From: Prevotella sp. E2-28 | GTDB lineage: Bacteria > Bacteroidota > Bacteroidia > Bacteroidales > Bacteroidaceae | Length of the DNA stretch: 64,000 nucleotides | Assembly: GCF_022024055.1 (NCBI RefSeq) | Contig: NZ_CP091788.1 | Coordinates: forward strand, 558,001-622,000 | Direction of reading: 5' to 3' | Shown: piece after piece, positions 60,483 to 64,000 of the stretch | Layout: the number at the start of each line of letters is the position of its first letter | Numbering within the stretch: the first letter of the stretch is position 1 | Made by a program: the position numbers and the translations under genes | Notes under the pieces: generated by a model | Told to the model about the DNA's origin: nothing | Database searches by the model: none | The model's input: only the letters and a program-made list of their open reading frames with translations

Positions 60483-61127
60483 TTATTTTCTGCCTGTTCC
60501 TCCACAAGACGTACAGAGTCCTGTGAAATTGCATACGTTACATTTTGATAATCCCTTGTAGCCAAAGGAATTTGTGACCATCTTGCTTCCATGGCATGCA
60601 CTACATAAGCCAGTGCCATGGCAAACGGAGCAACGGCGTTGATGCTGTTGGTTATATGTCCCTCCGTAGTTTACGCTATTATTGTTGTAATTACCTCCAT
60701 TTGTGAGAGGTGTGCTAAAGATTTTACCTGTATACAGATTCCTGGTATCTCCCTTGTCAAAATACATGACCGTAATATCAGTGGGAGCTTGCACGACAAG
60801 GCGAATCATACCTTGGTCGGTTACCAAATAGAACGCTTGGCCATTACCATATCTGCGGCCACTTTCTCCATAGATTGTCACATAATTAACAAAAGGTGAA
60901 ACCTCATTGGTTGAACTTCTAATAAAAGCCTGTTCGTAAATTGTGTAATTCTCCAAAAAGGTCTGTCCACAGCCTGTAATGCTGGTGAGGTTGCGAACGA
61001 CACCAGTACACGTATAGGTTCCTTGAAAAAGTAAATTTCCATATTGTGAACTGGATGTAGTCTGCGCAACTAAGGTACTCGAGCCTAAAATTATAGACAA
61101 TAGGCAAAAAATAATTCTTGTTTTCAT
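60483..61127 (-). CDS. Secreted protein with DnaJ-like CxxCxGxG zinc motifs
   Basis: 214 aa. Signal peptide (IIFCLLSIILGSSTLVAQ). The middle region is beta-rich without recognised fold. The C-terminal 50 residues contain four zinc-finger-type motifs, CSVCHGTG, CSACHGSK, CNVCNFTG and CTSCGGTG, the arrangement of the DnaJ cysteine-rich domain that binds two zinc ions. An exported protein with this motif has no obvious DnaJ role; binding unknown. It has a canonical promoter. Confidence 0.8.
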   Translation of the reverse strand: MKTRIIFCLLSIILGSSTLVAQTTSSSQYGNLLFQGTYTCTGVVRNLTSITGCGQTFLENYTIYEQAFIRSSTNEVSPFVNYVTIYGESGRRYGNGQAFYLVTDQGMIRLVVQAPTDITVMYFDKGDTRNLYTGKIFSTPLTNGGNYNNNSVNYGGTYNQQHQRRCSVCHGTGLCSACHGSKMVTNSFGYKGLSKCNVCNFTGLCTSCGGTGRK

Positions 61128-61169
61128 AATTTGATTTTTTAGTTTGTAGTAACATAGACTTTACGTTTG

Positions 61170-61200
61170 CAAATATATTAAAAAAGAATTGAATATCAAA
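61170..61200 (-). promoter_or_regulatory. Promoter of the zinc-motif gene
   Basis: Minus strand: TTTG (61200-61197), 19-nt spacer, TATATTTG (61177-61170). Confidence 0.82.
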
Positions 61201-61304
61201 GAATTAGTTGATGAAATCATTTGTAACGATGTTTTTTTATTTGTCGTACACCAATAAGAATAAAAAAATATCAGTCAAATGATGCATTATTGGATTTAAA
61301 TTCC

Positions 61305-61312
61305 TATATTTG
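61305..61312 (+). promoter_or_regulatory. -7 element of the 156-aa gene
   Basis: TATATTTG, 43 nt before ATG 61356; -33 not clear. Confidence 0.5.
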
Positions 61313-61355
61313 CACCAACAACTTTGCACCCGATAGTTCCAATTATATAATAACG

Positions 61356-61826
61356 ATGGGCAATAAGAAAAGTTTCCTCCTGCTGCATACCTGCGACCCG
61401 ATGTTATGGAAAGCTGTAGAGACGTGTCTGCGCACAAGATATCCAGAGGCGGAGATCCGTAAGGGGAAGAAGAATGAATCCTTTGTGTTGAAACGCTCCT
61501 CAAATGAGAGACTGAGAATTCGCATCAGTGTCAATCGTGAGGAGAACACGACGCGTTTCACTTTTTCATATCTGCATTGGGCTGTAAGGGGGATACGCTA
61601 TGGTATGTTCGGCGTATGGCCTACGCTCATATTCGACAGCGATTCCTGTGGATTGATAGAGGATGCTGCTGAAAGTTTGGGAAGATATTTAGGACATAGG
61701 TTCTGGAAGAAAGCCGAATGCTACACGAAAGTTGGTTTCTGGAAACGCATCCGTCAGTATCTTTTTAGGAAAGATAAATCAGTCCCCGTACCCTCTTACG
61801 AGGTCAAAACACTTTTCAAGCCGTAA
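61356..61826 (+). CDS. Conserved-looking cytoplasmic protein of unknown function
   Basis: 156 aa from ATG 61356; the longer frame from 61290 begins inside the promoter element. No signal peptide or membrane helix. Basic, with many Arg/Lys and aromatic residues (RGIRYGMFGVWPTLIFDSD, FWKRIRQYLFRKDK). I do not recognise a domain. It is convergent with folK, 22 nt apart, without a visible terminator. Confidence 0.65.
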   Translation: MGNKKSFLLLHTCDPMLWKAVETCLRTRYPEAEIRKGKKNESFVLKRSSNERLRIRISVNREENTTRFTFSYLHWAVRGIRYGMFGVWPTLIFDSDSCGLIEDAAESLGRYLGHRFWKKAECYTKVGFWKRIRQYLFRKDKSVPVPSYEVKTLFKP

Positions 61827-61848
61827 AGATAAAGAAGATAGGGTGCGC

Positions 61849-62310
61849 TTATCCCCTTATCTCATTGAGAGGAATCATGACAAATGGGCGTTCCTGCATA
61901 AGGGGATGGGGAACTTTTAGGTCGGGCTCGTCGATTTGGAGATCATCGAAAAGCAGGATGTCGATATCGATGGGACGGTCGTGGTAGATGCAAGAAGTGA
62001 GGGGTGAGAGGTGAGAGGTGAGATTGCGGTCGGTGGCGTGGGCTTCGGTTTTGCCGAGCTGGTGCTCAATGTGTTGGTTGGCTTTTAATACTTGATGAGG
62101 CGAAAGAGGGGTCTCTACGAGAATGACGGCATTGACGAACTGATTCTTAGACTCGTAGCCCCAAGGCTCGGAATAGAAAAGAGCAGAGTGGCGCATCACG
62201 GTGCCAATCTGCTCATTTATCAATGAAATTGCTTTGCGTAGGTTCTCTTCCTTGTTTCCTAAGTTAGACCCAAGGCCCAGATATACCTGATGCAAATTTC
62301 CATTTTTCAA
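61849..62310 (-). CDS. folK: 2-amino-4-hydroxy-6-hydroxymethyldihydropteridine pyrophosphokinase
   Basis: 153 aa. HPPK motifs: YLGLGSNLGNKEENLRKAI at the start, FYSEPWGY, FVNAVILVET and RPIDIDILLFDD (the two magnesium-binding Asp). The only in-frame initiators are TTG codons (62310, 62295), so a non-ATG start must be used; an in-frame stop precedes. Residues ~96-112 (RNLTSHLSPLTSC), between LGKTEAH and YHDRPIDID, are encoded by a heptamer tract and look like an insertion relative to the usual RxxxWGPRxIDID loop. It performs the pyrophosphoryl transfer before dihydropteroate synthesis. 26 nt after queA. Confidence 0.9.
   Translation of the reverse strand: MKNGNLHQVYLGLGSNLGNKEENLRKAISLINEQIGTVMRHSALFYSEPWGYESKNQFVNAVILVETPLSPHQVLKANQHIEHQLGKTEAHATDRNLTSHLSPLTSCIYHDRPIDIDILLFDDLQIDEPDLKVPHPLMQERPFVMIPLNEIRG
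61994..62021 (-). repeat. Heptamer tract inside folK
   Basis: Plus-strand units GAAGTGA, GGGGTGA, GAGGTGA and GAGGTGA. On the coding strand these are CACCTCT-type units, the same family as in the two giant genes. Confidence 0.88.
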
Positions 62311-62331
62311 TTCTTAAACCTTAAACCTCAA
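62311..62331. repeat. Heptamer tract in the queA/folK spacer
   Basis: TTCTTAA, ACCTTAA and ACCTCAA (plus strand) fill most of the 26-nt spacer directly before the folK start. Confidence 0.75.
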
Positions 62332-62336
62332 AGTTC

Positions 62337-63479
62337 TTAATCGTCAAGTACCAACATGGCGTCACCGTAGCAGCCAAACTTGAAGTCGTTCTTTAACGCA
62401 GTCTTGTAGGCTTCAACGGTAAGGTCGTAGCCAGCAAAAGCAGCAGTAGCCATCATCATGGTTGATTCTGGGTGATAGAAGTTGGTGATGATGCTGTTGG
62501 CCAATCCGAACTCATAAGGTGGAAAGATGAACTTGTTGGTCCATCCGCTGAATTCTTTCAGCATACCATCAGTGCCTACTGCAGATTCTGTGGCACGCAT
62601 GGTGCTGATACCTACTGCGCAGATATGGCGACCTTCGTTCTTGGCATTATTCACGATGTCACAAGCCTCTGGGGTAATAATCATCTGCTCAGAGTTCATC
62701 TTGTGCTTGGTCAAATCCTCAACCTCGATGGGGTCAAACGAACCAAGGCTGCAATGAACGGTGACGAAAGCAAACTGATAGCCACGAATCTCCATCATCT
62801 TCATCAGCTCACGACTGAAGTGAAGACCGGTAGAGGGCGCTGTGACGGCACCTTCGTGCTTGGCATAGATGGTCTGGAACTGCTCCATATCATCGGGCTC
62901 AGCCTTACGACGGTCAACGATATAACGGGGCAGGGGAGCCTCGCCAAGTGAGAACAGCTCGCGCTTAAACTCATCGTGAGGACAGTCGTAGAGGAAACGC
63001 AGGGTACGTCCACGACTGGTGGTGTTGTCGATAACCTCAGCCACCATAGGACCCTCGCCATCGAAGAACAGCTTATTGCCTATGCGGATCTTTCGGGCAG
63101 GCTCAACGAGAACATCCCACAAACGCAACTCTTCATTGAGCTCGCGAAGAAGGAATACCTCAATCTGAGCATCAGTCTTCTCCTTCGTTCCGTAAAGACG
63201 TGCAGGGAATACTTTTGTATCGTTGAATATAAAGGTGTCTCCTTCATCGAAATAATCGAGCAGGTTACGGAATGTCATATATTCCTCGGTATCGTTGCCG
63301 TCGGCGTCTTTCTTGAAAATCTCAATCTTTTCGCTCTTACGGTGTACCACCATCAGTTTACACTGGTCGCGGTTATATACTCGGTCAATGGTTCCGTCTT
63401 CGTTTTCAAAAGCACGGTGAGGCGGGTAGAGAGCTACCTGTTCCTCGGGGAGTTTGAATTTGAATTGCGATAGTTTCAT
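62337..63479 (-). CDS. queA: S-adenosylmethionine:tRNA ribosyltransferase-isomerase
   Basis: 380 aa. QueA signatures: the N-terminal [68 protein letters not shown], and C-terminal YPFEFGLAN-like [24 protein letters not shown]. It transfers ribose from SAM to preQ1-tRNA in queuosine synthesis. Starts 36 nt after truB stops and is followed by folK, so probably one operon truB-queA-folK. Confidence 0.96.
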   Translation of the reverse strand: MKLSQFKFKLPEEQVALYPPHRAFENEDGTIDRVYNRDQCKLMVVHRKSEKIEIFKKDADGNDTEEYMTFRNLLDYFDEGDTFIFNDTKVFPARLYGTKEKTDAQIEVFLLRELNEELRLWDVLVEPARKIRIGNKLFFDGEGPMVAEVIDNTTSRGRTLRFLYDCPHDEFKRELFSLGEAPLPRYIVDRRKAEPDDMEQFQTIYAKHEGAVTAPSTGLHFSRELMKMMEIRGYQFAFVTVHCSLGSFDPIEVEDLTKHKMNSEQMIITPEACDIVNNAKNEGRHICAVGISTMRATESAVGTDGMLKEFSGWTNKFIFPPYEFGLANSIITNFYHPESTMMMATAAFAGYDLTVEAYKTALKNDFKFGCYGDAMLVLDD

Positions 63480-63515
63480 ATTTCCTTTTTACGTGATTAT
63501 GTTATCACAAAATAA

Positions 63516-64000
63516 TTATTTCTTGATTTCTATTTCTTGTTGTTCCAGCCAAGCAGGGAATTTGTCGAGCGTCAGGCAGTCTTCAATGCGTACATCGCCT
63601 AGACGGGTGCGACAAAGGGCTGTAAGGAAGGCACCGCTACCCAGGGCTTCGCCAATGTCGCGAGCCAAGGAACGGATATAGGTACCCTTGCCGCAGCTAA
63701 CGCGGATGCTCATCTGCATGGTATCGGGATTGAAGTCGGTCAACTCAATCTCGTCAATATGAATGGGCTTTGCTTTCAGTTCTGCCTCACTGCCCTGACG
63801 TGCCAGCGTGTAGGCGCGGTGTCCGTCAATCATCACGGCGGAATAGATGGGGGGCACCTGCTGGATGTCTCCAACAAAACGGGGAAGCACACGCTCGATG
63901 AGGGCGCGCGTGATATGGCGAGTGGGGTAGGTCATATCAACCGTATGCTCACGATCATAACTGGGCGTGGTAGCCCCCAGTTGTAGTGTGGCTGTATATT
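63516..64000 (-). CDS. truB: tRNA pseudouridine(55) synthase, C-terminal part (cut by window edge)
   Basis: The frame is open to the right edge (161 codons visible). Family segments: YTATLQLGATTPSYD, LPRFVGDIQQVPPIYSAVMIDGHRAYTLARQG, and VSCGKGTYIRSLARDIGEALGSGAFLTALCRTRLG. The catalytic Asp region lies outside the window. It makes pseudouridine-55 in the T loop of tRNAs. Upstream gene of queA-folK. Confidence 0.93.
   Translation of the reverse strand, partial: YTATLQLGATTPSYDREHTVDMTYPTRHITRALIERVLPRFVGDIQQVPPIYSAVMIDGHRAYTLARQGSEAELKAKPIHIDEIELTDFNPDTMQMSIRVSCGKGTYIRSLARDIGEALGSGAFLTALCRTRLGDVRIEDCLTLDKFPAWLEQQEIEIKK

Noticed and set aside
12147..62331. Tandem tracts as a CRISPR array
   Set aside because: Units are 7-9 nt, adjacent, without spacers, and no cas genes are present.

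Overview
The window looks like a chromosomal segment of a Prevotella-like member of the Bacteroidales. Promoters follow the Bacteroidetes pattern (TTTG or TTG, 18-20 nt, then TAnnTTTG). Shine-Dalgarno sequences are weak or absent. There are type IX secretion (T9SS) genes, RND efflux genes of the Bacteroides type, and very large secreted proteins with T9SS-like C-terminal sorting domains. Protein names come from recognised motifs in the translations; no database search was possible.

Left part (1-29.4 kb) is mostly conserved genes. A leftward operon carries aroA, a small Cys-rich membrane protein, porW/sprE, porX and tsaE, followed by a secreted protein cut by the window edge. Next come tRNA-Pro(GGG) and a second leftward operon: DUF1599 protein, DoxX-like protein fused in frame to triosephosphate isomerase, SPOR-domain protein, folE, a membrane protein and a DUF5686 outer-membrane protein. 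Then come a small lipoprotein, a PAP2 phosphatase with a barrel-like C-terminus, a CCA-adding-type nucleotidyltransferase, a BspA-type LRR protein, a three-gene RND efflux operon ending in an LpxA-like acyltransferase, a radical SAM protein, a structured 600-nt intergenic region and rpsO.

Middle part (28.2-60.3 kb) is an accessory surface island of three analogous units. Each has a leftward, membrane-embedded AraC-type regulator (28251-29363, 36341-37450, 48743-49858). Each regulator faces a rightward transcription unit that ends in a giant secreted protein (2167, 3210 and 3158 aa) and a strong terminator. Units 2 and 3 also carry a small secreted companion whose single domain recurs twice near the C-terminus of the giants. 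Unit 2 has an extra regulator-like membrane protein without a DNA-binding domain. Each divergent spacer has its own repeated, roughly helically phased operator-like elements. All three rightward leaders share the motif TCAACCATAA. The PorX/PorW system at the left edge plausibly regulates or exports such T9SS cargo.

Right part (60.3-64 kb) has a secreted protein with DnaJ-like CxxCxGxG zinc motifs, an unrecognised 156-aa protein, folK, queA and the C-terminal part of truB.

The most unusual cross-cutting signal is a set of short degenerate tandem tracts, mostly of 7-nt period. They sit at gene junctions (tpiA/SPOR gene, efflux/lpxA-like, queA/folK) and inside genes. Inside genes they lie just before the T9SS-type C-terminus in both small secreted proteins, before the last domain of both giants, within folK, and in the signal peptide of the SPOR protein. 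Because seven is not a multiple of three, a change in unit number inside a gene would shift the frame.
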